From contig OX457042.1 of assembly GCA_949752735.1 (NCBI GenBank), positions 60,983,468 through 61,047,467 of the forward strand: a stretch of DNA of 64,000 bases, in the 5' to 3' direction. The position numbers were made by a program, and so were the translations under genes. This document shows positions 10,861 through 22,588 of the stretch, piece after piece; the stretch's first letter is position 1; every line of letters begins with the position of its first letter. Below the pieces are notes generated by a model, which did no database searches, had not been told where the DNA came from, and was given only the letters and a program-made list of their open reading frames with translations. The DNA comes from Lumbricus terrestris (lineage: Eukaryota; Annelida; Clitellata; Crassiclitellata; Lumbricidae).

Positions 10861-11018
10861 AATTTAGCCTGCAATATTTCATGTTTACGTCAACCAAAGT
10901 GATAGAATTCCATCATCGTGACGTGACCTAAACTATTACGTATTCTTAGTAGTATTCGTAGTATTCTTTAAATACATTCTAATAGAATTTCATTTTCTTA
11001 GCAAACTGTAGAAGCAAC

Positions 11019-12175
11019 ATGGCTGAGAGTCGCTTAAGACTTCAGAGAAAAGTGAGCATCTGTCCAATATTTGGAGTTGCAAAGCGAATGAAACTAGATG
11101 TCTTACCAACTATTCGAGATCTTCTTGAGGACTACCAATGGGTAAGGCTTGATTTACGTAAACATCCAGTTAAAGAGCCCGAAGCATTCGAAATTGTCAG
11201 TGTTCTAGTTAAAAAAGTGAAAGAAATTTGGACACGGGCCTCTGTCCCGACTGTTACGATAGATCGAATCACTAAACTTGTGCGAATCCATCATGATCAG
11301 TATCTAAAGTTAATCCGATACCCCGCATGTAAAAGAAGTGCCAACTACGAGCAGAAGGTCGCACAATTCAGAGAACATGCAATAAATACGTTGTTTGACA
11401 TTGCCAGTTGCAAGTGCTCAGATCCAGCCGCATGTAAATGTCCAAAAGAAGGAAAGATTCCGGTGGAAGAAAGACAATTTCTAAAAGACCAAAGAACTGT
11501 AAGGACAATGATGATAGGGTCAATCGACCGGCCGAAAACAGAAAAACTTATGCTTAGAGCACAACGGAAGAAGGACGCAGCGATGCGACTTACATCAAGC
11601 GGTGCTTCAACATCAAGGTCGGTTGATGAGCTTGATGAACATTATTCATCTGACAAAAACCTTGAAGGTGACGAAACCGATAATGGATCTTCAGCAGGCA
11701 AGGAAGAAATGGAAGACAAAAAAATCGCCAAAACTCAACACTCACAACAAAGACGACGACTGACGAACACGGCACAAGCGTCAGAGAGATATGGAATATC
11801 TGACAGAGCAGCAGCAGACATTGCTTCGAGCCTACTTACAGATTTCGGAATAGTAACAACTGGCGATAAATCTGAGGTTATTGACCGTTCCAAACTCCGA
11901 AGAGAAAGAAAAAGACTGCGTGAAGATTTGCTTCAGGAATCCGCAAGCCATTCTTCGGATCTTCGCGGTCTATACTTCGACGGCAGAAAAGACAAGACTC
12001 TACTGCAGGAAAATATTGGAGGTAAGTTACATCGCAGGACTGTTATTGAAGAACACATAGTATTGATTGAAGAACCCGACTCGAACTATTTGGGACATAT
12101 TGCTCCAGTGCGTGGCAGTGCTGAGTGTATAAAGCAGGCCATACTGGATTTCTTCGAAGAAAGAAAGATAAGCTG
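11019..12175 (+). CDS. hAT-like transposase, part 1 (frame a)
   Basis: The ATG at 11019 follows an AT-rich leader and starts MAESRLRLQRKVS. The N-terminal half is helical and charged. A cysteine cluster CKCSDPAACKC lies at residues 131-141 and could bind metal. A basic/acidic low-complexity linker (residues ~195-250) separates it from a conserved core. The core includes YGISDRAAADIASSLLTDFG and GLYFDGRKD, where Asp (11979-11981) is the likely first catalytic acid of an RNase H-like fold. In this frame the protein runs 52 bases past the probable shift near 12175 and stops at 12213-12215. I know similar uncharacterised proteins from cnidarians and hemipterans by phrase only. Catalytic roles are inferred from spacing. 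Confidence 0.75.
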
Positions 12176-12422
12176 TCATGGGATGCGATGGAACGGCTGC
12201 CAACACAGGACATAAGGGTGGTATTATCAGATTGTTAGAAGTACATCTTAAGCGTCCACTCCACTGGTTCATATGCCTATTACATAGCAACGAGCTACCG
12301 TTACGTCACCTCTTCGAGCAACTTGATGGCAGTACTACCGGACCACGAAGCTTTTCAGGCGAACTTGGAACACAAGTTCAACGATGTGAGAACATGCCAA
12401 TGGTTAAATTCCAGCAAATATT
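12176..12422 (+). CDS. hAT-like transposase, part 2 (frame b, CxxH region)
   Basis: This +1-shifted segment continues the same protein. It opens with MGCDGTAANTG, whose Asp (12187-12189) lies about 69 residues after the first candidate Asp, very like the 68-residue D-D spacing of Hermes. The phrase LHWFICLLHSNELPLRHLF follows, giving the CxxH motif (Cys codon at 12274) diagnostic of hAT-type transposases with a helical insertion domain. The upstream part of this frame is closed by a TAA at 12169, so the shift lies between about 12172 and 12180. Homology leaves this frame near 12420. Whether the two shifts are mutations or assembly errors cannot be told from one copy. Confidence 0.7.
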
Positions 12423-13274
12423 GAATGCGATTTACAAGTGCTACCTGACTCTGTTCTGCAGGATCTCAGTACAGACCAGAGATACTTGTACGACATGTCT
12501 CAAGCTGTATCTAGTGGTATATGCGATGAGGCACTGTTGCATCGAAGTCCTGGAAAACTAGTAATGTCTCGTTGGTTGACTTTAGCTAACAGAATACTAC
12601 GCCTATACGTTGCCACGAAAGAGCCAAGCAACTGTCTCTCGACAATTACTGAGTTCGTATTGAAAGTTTACGCCCCTGTTTGGTTTGCAGTAAAGTCCAA
12701 ACCCTCCTGCAAAGATGGTGCGAAGCATCTGTGGATGCTTGCTAACAAATCACGATACTTGCCTGATTATTTAAAGTCAATAGTTGATCCAGTTATTCAG
12801 AGAAACGCCTTCTTTGCTCATCCTGAAAATGTACTTCTTTCAATGATCACGGATGAGAGAAAATCAATTCGAGAATTAGGATTCAGAAGGATAATGAAGG
12901 CGCGATCGAGTAAGAAGCCTCAGCGAGGAATTCGCATACTTCACCCCCCAAGTTTGAACTTTCATGCAGCCGACTATACAGAATTAATTGACTGGCAGTC
13001 ATGTGAAGTGACAGAGCCACCTCTAACGAAGGACATAAATGATGACGACCTGGAACAGTTGATCCACAATGCCGACGACTCCGCGATTGATTTACTTCGC
13101 TTTCCAAAGTTTCCATGCCATACTCAAGCAGTCGAGAGGTCTGTCAAGACAGTTACAGAGTCATCATTGCTGGTTGTTGGACAGCATGCAAGAGATGGAT
13201 TAGTTCGCGCAAGACTTGAAGCTAGAAAGATAATGCCAACATATGAAACAAAGCGTGATTTCAATACTAAATAA
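12423..13274 (+). CDS. hAT-like transposase, part 3 (frame a, C-terminal)
   Basis: The protein resumes in the original frame with LPDSVLQDLSTDQRYLYDM and runs to the stop at 13272-13274. A TAA in this frame at 12405-12407 shows that the return shift lies between about 12408 and 12423. The C-terminal phrase PCHTQAVERSVKTVTES contains Glu (13134-13136), about 316 residues after the second candidate Asp. In Hermes the corresponding distance is about 324, so this is a good candidate for the third catalytic acid. The ordinary hATC dimerisation phrase (ERxFS..K) is replaced by ERSVKTVTE. Apart from the two shifts the ~750-codon gene has no stops, so inactivation appears recent. Confidence 0.72.
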   Translation, partial: ECDLQVLPDSVLQDLSTDQRYLYDMSQAVSSGICDEALLHRSPGKLVMSRWLTLANRILRLYVATKEPSNCLSTITEFVLKVYAPVWFAVKSKPSCKDGAKHLWMLANKSRYLPDYLKSIVDPVIQRNAFFAHPENVLLSMITDERKSIRELGFRRIMKARSSKKPQRGIRILHPPSLNFHAADYTELIDWQSCEVTEPPLTKDINDDDLEQLIHNADDSAIDLLRFPKFPCHTQAVERSVKTVTESSLLVVGQHARDGLVRARLEARKIMPTYETKRDFNTK

Positions 13275-13997
13275 TTACATACAGAACTCCACTAATAGCC
13301 AATTCCAGGATATGGACGCCATTTTGTCCGCCATTTTGGTTTTCGTGCAGTGCTACCTGAATGACATTGGCTTCATCATATTTGTTGACCTCGAAAATGT
13401 TGACTCAGACCCTGAAATCATGATTCCATTGCATACATGACTTCATCAATTGCCATTTTAAGATTCTGGCCGCCATTTTGTCCGCCATTTTGATTTTTTG
13501 AAGTGCTACATATATATCTTTGATTCCATTGCATTCCTTGAACCCTATAATCTTAATTTAGAGCCTAAAACCGTGTTTCTGTCACATAAAATGCTTTACT
13601 TTTAGTCATCTGAAGTAATTGGCAGCCATTTTGTCCGCCATCTTGTTTTCCCATGGAATCGCTAATAATCCAGATTGCTAACTGCGATTTTCGTTTTTCT
13701 GAGGGTCAAATTAGTCTAAAAACACCAGTTAGCAAATTGTTACATGACTTGCTTCTAACATTGGAATTTTCAGATACCAAGCCTGGTCTAAAAATGCCTG
13801 ACAGTATTTAAAATCAATATGGCGTCCTTAAATCGTCCGGTAGAGGGCAGAAGACGTCAACATAAAAATTTCAATATTTTTGTAGCAATTCTGTGATACC
13901 ATACGCAACTTTTGATCACTAACGGATTTTGAAATTCGAGAAAAAATTGTTTTTCACTCGGATTCACTCCACCCTAATAAGCATCCCTGTGAGCTTA

Positions 13998-14029
13998 GTA
14001 CACCAAGATGCTAAGGCATCTTGGTGTAC
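13998..14029. repeat. Perfect 14-bp hairpin with 4-nt loop
   Basis: GTACACCAAGATGC, loop TAAG, then GCATCTTGGTGTAC. It lies 14 bp outside the right target duplication of the hAT-like element. Confidence 0.9.
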
Positions 14030-14469
14030 CATGATTTTCGCATACAGTTATTACTTAACGAGGGATTCGTATAATGGATATAGCGTCCAGATACACCCCA
14101 ATGGTCCAACAAGATTTCGGGAAGACCGAGTTAAGCAGACTAAATCATCCTGGGGATTTACGACTTACACTTATTACCATAACAATATTCATATTTATAC
14201 TGTAAATATCACGACAAGCGGGTTCTGCCGACCATTCATATGAGTCTAGACTAACCCAGGACATGGGTATCATTATAAAACGCCTAATCATTTTAGTACG
14301 TCGTTAATCACAGGATGCAAACATAGGCTACTAGCAAACATTATCCGCTGTACACACTTTATTATACCAGAGGGTACCAGCGCTTTATATCTAAACAAAC
14401 ACGGAAATATCCGTCTTTCGTTCTCTGTCATAGGTCAGAGTCGCATGCTTAAATGCGCCATTCATGTAA

Positions 14470-14870
14470 GCTTACATCTGTGACGCTCTATTTTAGTCCT
14501 CGGTTACCGTAGCCTTCCTTACTCATCATCCAGTCCAATACCATCGTTCTCGGTCTTCTTCGTGTCTTTCCCTCTATTCTCCATTGACTGTGTCTCTTAT
14601 AATGGTGGCACTCCTCATATTGTGGCCAATCCATTTCTCCTGCCGTTCTCGTGTTGCCCCTGACTGAATATTTCTCTCCCAAGCACCATCTGTAAAAATT
14701 CTTCGTCTTTTGATCAATCAAATCGTTCCAGTATATTACGCCAAGTCCACGTTTCAACATCATTTTCAACCTTCCAGTCATCTTATAACATTTGGTAATA
14801 TTCTGGCTCATAGCAAATGCTAGCCTACCATCAATAATATGAACCATATGTTCAGTATTTTTCATCTAAT
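14470..14870 (-). pseudogene. LINE C-terminal relic, minus strand
   Basis: The minus strand encodes a fragment with AEHMVHIIDG-like and GKTRRRPRTMVLDWMMSKEG phrases. The latter resembles the 'GRxRTMWLDxI' C-terminus of RTE-type LINE proteins. ORF continuity is only ~125 codons and no RT core is present. Identification is weak. Confidence 0.35.
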
Positions 14871-15644
14871 AAACATTAAAGTTTAGACTTTAAAAGAACA
14901 GCAACTAATTTTTATTAGTGATTGCAATGTTAATTTTAGTACTATTGATGCTATAATTAATGTTAGTACCTTTAGGCCTTTTAGAGTTCCAATATGGTAG
15001 GCTATAGGCCTATTCTGATTCTCAAGGGTCCGAAATTAGGCTGTGTGCACTTATACCCCCTCCGCTTGAAACATGAAGGCGAGCACACCGAGAGGGCTGA
15101 GAGAGAGTATGCATTATTATTAGGCCTACACCCAATTGTGAGCAGAATTGACTAGGCCTATTCCGACTTCCCTGAAACTTTCCTAAATAAAATAATTTTT
15201 TGGGAATATTTCAGCATCATATATTATCGCACAATATTATGCACAAAAAGCAGTGCAGTGCGACTTACCGTTGTGACCCTGCCTGCTGCAACGTATCGGG
15301 ATGTTTTTGTTCATTCACTGACTTTTCCCCACTGTTTTTAGTAGACGTACTTTGGCTTGAGTCAATGTTCCATTGATCTGAACTTTTCGCACAAGCTATG
15401 TCAATACGAAAGAAACGGGCTGAATTTTTTCGGTTAGGAATTCTGTTATTGTTAAGATTATGCTTAAAACTGCATTATCAATCGATCACCCACACCACAA
15501 CAACTGTATTCTTGTAAACATCACTTGAGTCGAAACTAACAATAATTATTATAAGATCAAAGCGTTTTTGATACGCATGTGACGACAAACAGATTATGCC
15601 GAACATCAACTGAGTCTCAGCAAGATATCATAGACGCCGTCACC
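14871..15644. other. No gene recognised
   Basis: AT-rich sequence with three TAGGCCTA octamers between 15003 and 15165. Otherwise I see nothing identifiable. The left end of element Y copy 1 begins at 15645. Confidence 0.5.
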
Positions 15645-16599
15645 CAGGGGTTATTTTAACGTGCAGCTGGACACAAAGTGTGTAGTTGGGAAAGAGATTT
15701 GTGCAGGTGAAAATCATATCTTGTGCTGTTACTTTTTGCCTAGTTGCGTGAACCAAAGAGATATGTTATTGGTAAAAGTTCGACACAAACACGATAGTAA
15801 CAGCCCAAAGTGAACATCTTTGAGGCGGTTTATTTGGGTGATATCATTTTATGTTCAGGAAAGAGCAGGCCTGTTGAAATTTGACGTGAACTATAATAGA
15901 TATGGTGATTACATGCAGTTTTCAATTCAAGCATTACACCGATACGGCGAAGGTCACCCGTGTGCATGAAGTAAGAGCGGGGGAAATAGGTGATGTAATC
16001 GAAGACAAGGTTCTGCCAAAAATCGCACATAGGCTGCAGATAGAAGAATTTGCAGTAGGCTAAATGTATGGGCGGATGCAAATTCAAGGCCTGCTGTAAG
16101 GTTGATATCCTGATAAAGTTGTAAAGGCCGGTGTTATCCTTCATATCATAATGACAACTTCTTGGCCATCGTAGTCTACTTTTTCCTGCTTTTGCCGCTT
16201 ACTCTGACAAGCTGAAGCAGGAAGGGACGTAGACAGTCAGACGCATAAAGCAAAATAGTCTATTATAATATAACAACCCAAGTATCTAACTGGAGACAGG
16301 CGATGAAAAGAAAAGAATTAATCAGGCAGACATCCAGACTGAGCTAGCCTTTCAGCCACACAGGCTATCCAATACATACATAGATCATGTAGGATTGTAG
16401 GTCAATGCATACTCAAATTTTCTTCCAAATTCTCCATATATCCCCATATTACACGCACCCGTTTTGAGTTTATGTGATCCCATCCAAAAATCACCATCCT
16501 CAGAATCTGAAAGATACACGTAGGCCTATGTTATTGAACTAGCATCTCGCACAGGGGTGTAGACTTAGATGGGATAGGATCGAGGAACGGAACCCGGAA

Positions 16600-17345
16600 C
16601 TTGTGGTGGTGACGGAGATGCTTATATCTTATATCCCTCAAATATTTCAGAAATATTATCACAAACATTATTATAGATTTCTACGGTGTTATCCACTGCT
16701 TGTCCATAATTATCAATTTTGATACAGATGACAGTCTAAACTGCCACCATTCCTTTGTGTAAATGAAAAAATTAAGATACAGGTAGGGGGAATAATTATT
16801 ATTCAAGTCTTAAACCACGTCTCTGCAGCACCAAATTATGATTAAATTTGTCAAGGTAACAGCCTAAAATGCTATTACAACAGTGGGCAAATGACTTTTT
16901 TTCAAAGAATGGTCGAGAAAAGAAAATTATGAGTAATTGTTTCAAATTACAGCTTTAAATGCCAGATTAACAGCGTGCAAATGAAAAAATTAAACAATAA
17001 GGAGGAGACTCTCTAAACTCTAAAAACCATATCTGTCAGCATTCAAAAAGAGCAATTTTGTTCAGATAACAGTTACAGTGTGGAAATTCAGAAATGTAAA
17101 CAATCTGGAGGAGCATTTATTGAAGTCTCAAACCATGTCTTTTGGCGTTAAATTTGTGAGCAATTTTTTAAAGATCACAGTCTAAAAGTTGCCATTATAA
17201 TGTTGTAAAAAATATTTAAACAATGGGATGGGACACTTATTAAAGTCCTAAACAATGACTATCAGCACTGAAATGATGAGCAACCTCGCTAAATTACAAC
17301 TAACTTAGAATACCACCAGTGCAGTGTGGAAATTAAACAAAGTTC
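16600..17345. repeat. Leader plus degenerate ~120-bp tandem monomers
   Basis: The leader GACGGAGATGCTTATATCTT with CTACGGTGTTATCCACTGC is followed by about five monomers with the recurring phrases CAGCCTAAAATGCTA, GTGTGGAAATTCA, AACAATGGGAGG and AGTCTTAAACCATG. The same module is inverted in element Y copy 2 (23980-24720). It is related to the arrays at 1.3-2.2 kb and 41.9-48.9 kb. Confidence 0.75.
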
Positions 17346-17467
17346 TAAAATGGGATTGGTACATCACCTTCCAAAACCCTACCCAGCTAAGTGCTCGTGC
17401 ATTGAAAATTATTGTCTTTCGGTCGCTCGTTCGTTTCCACAGACCCAGGACCAAGTCTGCGGCTATG

Positions 17468-17468
<1 letters not shown>

Positions 17469-17538
<70 letters not shown>
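17469..17538. repeat. (AC)n microsatellite
   Basis: About 35 uninterrupted AC units. The homologous place in element Y copy 2 (23872-23882) has only about five GT units, so the expansion followed divergence of the two copies. Confidence 0.97.
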
Positions 17539-18408
17539 TCTGGTTCTCATGAATGAATGACACCAGAGCTTGTAGCATATAAAATTTCCAGCAGTCGTAC
17601 TCTTAGCCAAGTCATGGTATGGTAAAATATCATTAATATGTAGATCGGCGACGCGGCTCCTGGTTAAAACTGCTATTAGCCTAAACAGTACATATTCGTG
17701 TTGATGTGGGTGTCAGTATAGACCTATCTATCAATAATGACCATTTGGGAGGTTTGCTAATGATATTTATCGGTCTTACATCGTATTTTGCAGTTAGTGG
17801 GTTTTATTTTATACAAAATTTGAAATTAGCTCAAAGATTTTATTTCTTGGGGAAATATCTCATCTTGTCTGCTAGCTTTAGCTTTAGCAAAACAATATCA
17901 TGTTGATCTTAATGACCAGGGTTTCAGAGCAGAAAAGCAACATTTAGACGTACTCTTACATAGGCCTACTAGCGAAACTTTGGAAGTGTCCAGGAACATA
18001 GGACCATTTAACTTTATTACACTTAACTATCTTTCTGAGCTATTTCCAATTCCAGCAACGGCAGAGGATCTGTAAGGGATCTGTAAGGGATCTCTAGTCG
18101 ATTAAGGATATTGAAAGGTCTAAACGTCTAAGAACGTCTAGCTGATTTCATTCGTTAATTCATTTGGAGATTTTGCCATGATGAACTTTGAGTCAAACAT
18201 TGTCATAACAATTGATTTTGATCTTTAATATGAATTTTTATAAATTCGAGAAATCTTAATATTCAAACATCTAAAGCTCCAGTCGAAGGCCAAGCGCAAA
18301 GCACCAGCTTATTAGCGAGCGCTCACCAAAAGCTGCTTCATCTTTGAGGGACGAATCCCTGGTCAAGGACTTTCTTATGTCCAGTCTCAAAATACGTCAT
18401 TTGTGTGC

Positions 18409-19855
18409 ATCATCATCAGTCCATAGGCACAACGCCCGTTGGTGTCGATCGCATGTTTCACCGTCATCCTCCATTTGTCACGTTCTTGCGCCAGCCAGCT
18501 CAGTTTTTGTATGTCCATTTCGCACCAGTCTCTGACATCGTCCAGCCATTCCCTGCTTGGCCTCCCTCTGACCCCCGTGCCATCAATTACCCCGAACATA
18601 GTTTGCTTCACCAGTCTTCTGTTGTCCATTCGGCACACATGTCCAAAAAAGTTGAGCTTCCTCTCCATTATCACTTGTTCGATGCTTTTATTGCTTCCCA
18701 CTCTTTCTCGCACCTCTTTGTTAGTTATTTTCTGCTGCCATCTTATGCGCAGTATCCTTCTATAACATCTCATCTCGAATGCCAGGAGTTTGCTTGTGTC
18801 CTGCTTGCGCAGAGTCCATGTTTCACATGCATATAGTAGTATGCTAAATACGCAGGTTTTGATGATCCCCATTTTCGTTCGTATACTGATTTCACGACTT
18901 CTCCAAATGTTCCCAAAGCCCACCATTGCCCCTGCTGCCTTCGCTATTCTTCTTCTTATGTCTTTACTGCAGTCGTTGTCCCGGGTCAGTAGGCTTCCCA
19001 AATAGACAAACTCTTCCACATTCTCCAGGGATTCTCCGTTCACCTCCACTACTACTGAGTCCTCTTTCCTCGCGAATATCATTGTCTTTGTTTTGCTGTT
19101 GTTGATTCTTAGTCCTGACGCCTTTCCTTTCCTATGCAGGGACTCCACGTTCTCTTGTATGTCCTTTATGTTGTCCTCTATTAAGTCTATATCGTCCGCA
19201 AAAAGTAGGATGCTTAGCATTGTCCCATGTATCGAGATGACCGACTTTTTGTTCTTGATTTTTTCTGTCACTCTCTCTAAGTACGTGATGAATGATGTTG
19301 GCGAGATGGGGTCACAATGCTTAGCACCTACTGAAATGCTGAACCATTCGCCGATCTCTCTTCCCACTCTAACCACTGATTTTGCCTCCGCACACGCGTG
19401 AATGATCATCTGCGTCAACCTTCTTCCAACTCCGTATGATTTGAGCACTGCCTGGAGGATGTCGTGTCTCACTGAGTCAAATGCCTTTTGGAAGTCAATG
19501 AAGCAGTTGTAAATTATTTTCCCTTTTCTTTTCGCCTTCTCTGCTAACAGCCTTAGGATTAGTATTTGTTGTGTTGTGTTGCGATCTTTCCTAAATCCAG
19601 CCTGCTCTTCAGCCAGATGTTCCTCCATTTGCGGCTTTAATCGTTCTAATAGTATGGTCATCATCACTTTGCTCATATGGTTCATCAGCGCTAATGTTCT
19701 GTAATTGGTGCAGTTTGAGAGGTCGCCTTTCTTTGGTATGGCTACTATGATTGAGCGTGTCCATTCCTCCGGGATACTTCCCTCTTTCCATGCCTGATCG
19801 CAGATCTTGTGCATTCTTTTGGCTACTATTTCTCCTCCTGCTTTGATGACTTCTT
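18409..19855 (-). pseudogene. 5'-truncated LINE with reverse transcriptase (RTE-like)
   Basis: The minus strand has a single open frame from 19814 to 18387. It starts inside the RT domain (EEWTRSIIVAIPKKGD), passes QAGFRKDRNTTQQI, the palm motif A region FIDFQKAFDSV and the catalytic motif LLFADDIDLIED (FADD variant). It ends with the C-terminal GHVCRMDNRRL and GRPSREWLDDVRDWCE phrases. The apurinic endonuclease domain is absent. The true 3' end is the ATGATGATG tail near 18409, because the last codons of the frame lie in element Y. No stop interrupts ~470 codons, so the insertion is fairly young. RTE/BovB affiliation is from memory. It was inserted into element Y copy 1. Confidence 0.8.
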
Positions 19856-20853
19856 AAAAATACAGATGTCAATTTCCCGGGGGGGGCAAGTGCCCCCTCT
19901 TGCCCCTGTGTGCGGGCGCCCATGAGAGCATCGCTGGTTCCCAGCAATGTCTTCACATGACGCATATCATTGGCGTACTGATACACTGACAAGGCGTGCT
20001 ATTACCATGAACCTCATTGCTAATAATTTGCCTCTCAAATTATTTGACCCTTGAACCAATCATGACTTAAGACTTTGTACTTGCTATAATATAATAATAG
20101 ATAACGAAAGGCAATAATGTTTCTGGTCATACCTGTGCAATAGCTAGGCCTATACGTCGAATGCGGAAACGGATTAGGCCCTACTAGTTTAACAATTGAA
20201 GGGCTTGGAGCAATAACAAGGTATGTTGACATACCTATGTCTTGCGAAACAGTATGCAAGTGTGTCCGGAAGACAGTATTCTATCTACCCTGTGAATTTT
20301 GCACAGATCTGATTAATAATAATGTTATTTTTCCCCAGGCAGATTTCGTCCATATCTCTACTGCAACATGCATATAAATTATTGTTCTTATCATCCGATA
20401 CCCTGTGGATAGTGTAGGCTAGCCTACACAGTAGCCTACACTATACTATATAGGCCTACACAAAAACATGGTTAAAATGGCGTCAGACACCTACGGGCGT
20501 TGAGCCCACGGTTCGTGATGATGATGATGATGACAAAAGAATACATATTCTTACTTTCTTAGTCTCTTAGTGCGGTGGTGTAGCTAGGAGTTGGAGTTTG
20601 GGGCAGTGTAGAAAATGAATGGAGTGGTGGACGAATTCGAGGAGAACGAGACCGACGAGGGCACGATTGGGGGTTTGTTTTTGACTTATGAAATTGATAT
20701 TTCATTTACATTAAAATAGTTTTAACAATATTAATCAATTTGATAAAATTGACCACAATGTCAATTTTTTGGAAACAATTGCAAATATTCTCCATAACTA
20801 TTAGTATATTAAATAACATATAAATAAGATTTAACTTAATTTTATACAAAAAA
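19856..20853. other. Mixed intergenic sequence, no gene
   Basis: It begins with a G/C hairpin block (GGGGGGCAAGTGCCCCC, near 19880-19897). The 18-bp perfect palindrome GTGTAGGCTAGCCTACAC lies at 20412-20429, inside a larger hairpin TAGTGTAGGCTA...TAGCCTACACTA, next to TAGGCCTA. A short ATG repeat is near 20517-20532. No ORF is supported. Confidence 0.55.
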
Positions 20854-21120
20854 ATGAAGAGATCCTTCGAAAGTAGACATGACAAACGAAAGAAATTGGC
20901 TCGACAAAAGGAAGCTGCTTCAGCAAGCCAACAATTTCATATTTCCTATTTTCTTTGTACATCCTGATAATAGTTATAGACCCAGCCAGAGTGAAGATCT
21001 TCGAGAAATAAATTTATCACAAACAGAAAGTACCATTCAAGAGACTTTGACGACTGAAACAACCGTGACAGAGAATAGAGTTTTGAACCCAGCCTCTTAT
21101 GTAATTGTAGGCCTACAGCA
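20854..21120 (+). pseudogene. hAT (TTF zinc-finger type) N-terminal relic
   Basis: The ATG at 20854 opens MKRSFESRHDKRKKLARQKE, which matches the typical start MKRxxxSGxxKRKK of TTF-type hAT transposase-derived proteins. A frameshift follows, and the next frame gives SEDLREINLSQTEST and ENRVLNPASYV. The sequence is interrupted at 21121 by element Y copy 2. I could not recognise a continuation after 39550. Confidence 0.5.
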
Positions 21121-21881
21121 CAGGGGTTATTTTAAGGAATTTTCTCAACGGCACATAAATGACGTACCGGTATTTTGAGACTGGACATGAGAAAGTCCTT
21201 GACCAGGGATTTGTCCCCCAAAGCTGAAGCAACTTTTGGTGAGCGCTCGTTAATAAGCTGGTGCTTTGCGCTTGGCCTTCGACTGGAGCTTTAGATGTTT
21301 GAATATTAAGATTTTCCGACTTTATAAAAATTCATATTAAAGATCATAATCAATTGTTATGGCGATGTTTGACTCAAAGTTCATCATGGCAAAATCTCCA
21401 AATGAATTAACGAATGAAATCAGCTAGACGTTCTTAGACGTTTTAGACTTTTCAATATCTTTAATCGACTAGAGATCCCTTAAAGATCCCTTACAGATCC
21501 TCTGCTGTTGCTGGAATCGGAAATAGCTCAGAAAGATTGTTAAGTGTAATAAAGTTAAATGGTCCTATGTTCCTGGACACTTCCAAAGTTTCGCTAGTAG
21601 ACCTATGTAAGGGTACGTCTAAATGTTGCTTTTCTGCTCTGAAACCCTGGTCATTAAGATCAACATGATATTGTTTTGCTAAAGCTAAAGCTAGCAGATA
21701 AGATGAGGTATTTCCCCAAGAAATAAAATCTTTGAGCTAATTTCAAATTTAAGCCCACTAACTGCAAAATACGAAGTAAGACCGATAAATATCATTTGCA
21801 AACTTCCCAAATGGTCATTATTGATCGATAGACCTATACTGACACCCACATCAACACGAATATTTACTGTTTAGGCTAATA

Positions 21882-22426
21882 TAGAGATCTGCGCCGACTT
21901 GACAGTGTCGGCGGCGGCGCGCCGGTCATTTTTGGTCGGCGGCGGCGGCGCGCCGACAGACAAAAATCGGCGGCAGCGGCGCATTCAAAATGTCGGCGTC
22001 GGCGGCGCGGCGCGGCGTCGTGAAATTAGTGCTCCAGAGTCGCATACTTATTTTTTAAAATTTGCAAAAGCAACCTATGTTATAAAGATATGCGTGCTCA
22101 GCAATTATTTTTGGCATTATCTGGTCTAATATTAATATTCATGAGCAACAATTATTCTCAGAATAGACGTTTGATTACAAAATTCTACAAAGGGTTGATT
22201 TACAGGCCGCTTGACAACGTTTTCAAATCTAGGCCTACCGCACGTAACTACTAATAGGAGTTAAATGACTGTTTGCGCAGTGGCGGCTCTACCCGCCTAT
22301 TTAAATTCGCTCGTCACAATTCTTGAAGTCCATTTTCTTGACGAGACTTGTATAGCTGCGTGCATACATACATTCATACATGCCTACATACATACAAACA
22401 TACATACATGCATGCATACATACATA

Positions 22427-22457
<31 letters not shown>

Positions 22458-22557
22458 CATACATACATACATACATACATACATACATACATACATACAT
22501 GCATACATTCATTCATACATACATACATACATGATACATACATACATACATACATAC

Positions 22558-22588
<31 letters not shown>

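Larger units (their letters stand above)
10695..13976 (+). mobile_element. hAT-like element with transposase gene, ~170-bp TIRs and 8-bp TSD
   Basis: The outermost bases are TAGGGTGGAGTG and CACTCCACCCTA. The terminal inverted repeats (10695-10860 and 13796-13976) match almost throughout, including GACGTCTTCTGCCCTCTACC. The insertion is flanked by the identical octamer ATAAGCAT at 10687-10694 and 13977-13984. Total length is 3282 bp. A single plus-strand gene occupies the middle (11019-13274, two frameshifts). The 3' part holds three degenerate ~150-bp repeats, each containing GCCATTTTGTCCGCCAT (near 13318, 13472 and 13626). The 8-bp duplication and the CxxH motif of the protein point to the hAT superfamily. 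A 75-bp miniature relative lies at 58013-58087. Confidence 0.93.
15645..18408 (-). mobile_element. Element Y copy 1, truncated by a LINE
   Basis: It starts CAGGGGTTATTTTAACGTGC and runs as the reverse complement of element Y copy 2 (pieces of 21121-39541). The match is co-linear and continuous to about 18408, where the 3' end of a LINE begins. The last ~50 bp and the other terminus are therefore missing. This copy is uninterrupted where copy 2 carries its two big insertions, so it shows the empty sites (near 16622-16625 for the LTR composite and near 17680-17687 for the GC-armed hAT). It contains a leader plus ~120-bp degenerate monomers (16600-17340) and a long AC microsatellite. No ORF of note. 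Confidence 0.85.

Noticed and set aside
15830..16144. Minus-strand ORF of 104 codons in element Y
   Set aside because: The homologous part of copy 2 (39050-39360) is not open in the same frame, so there is no sign of coding constraint.
17305..17610. ORFs with Cys-Val or Thr-His runs (and Arg-Glu or Leu-Ser runs at 61618-61996)
   Set aside because: Translations of AC and CT microsatellites; only the flanking phrases at 61.7-61.9 kb have family similarity.
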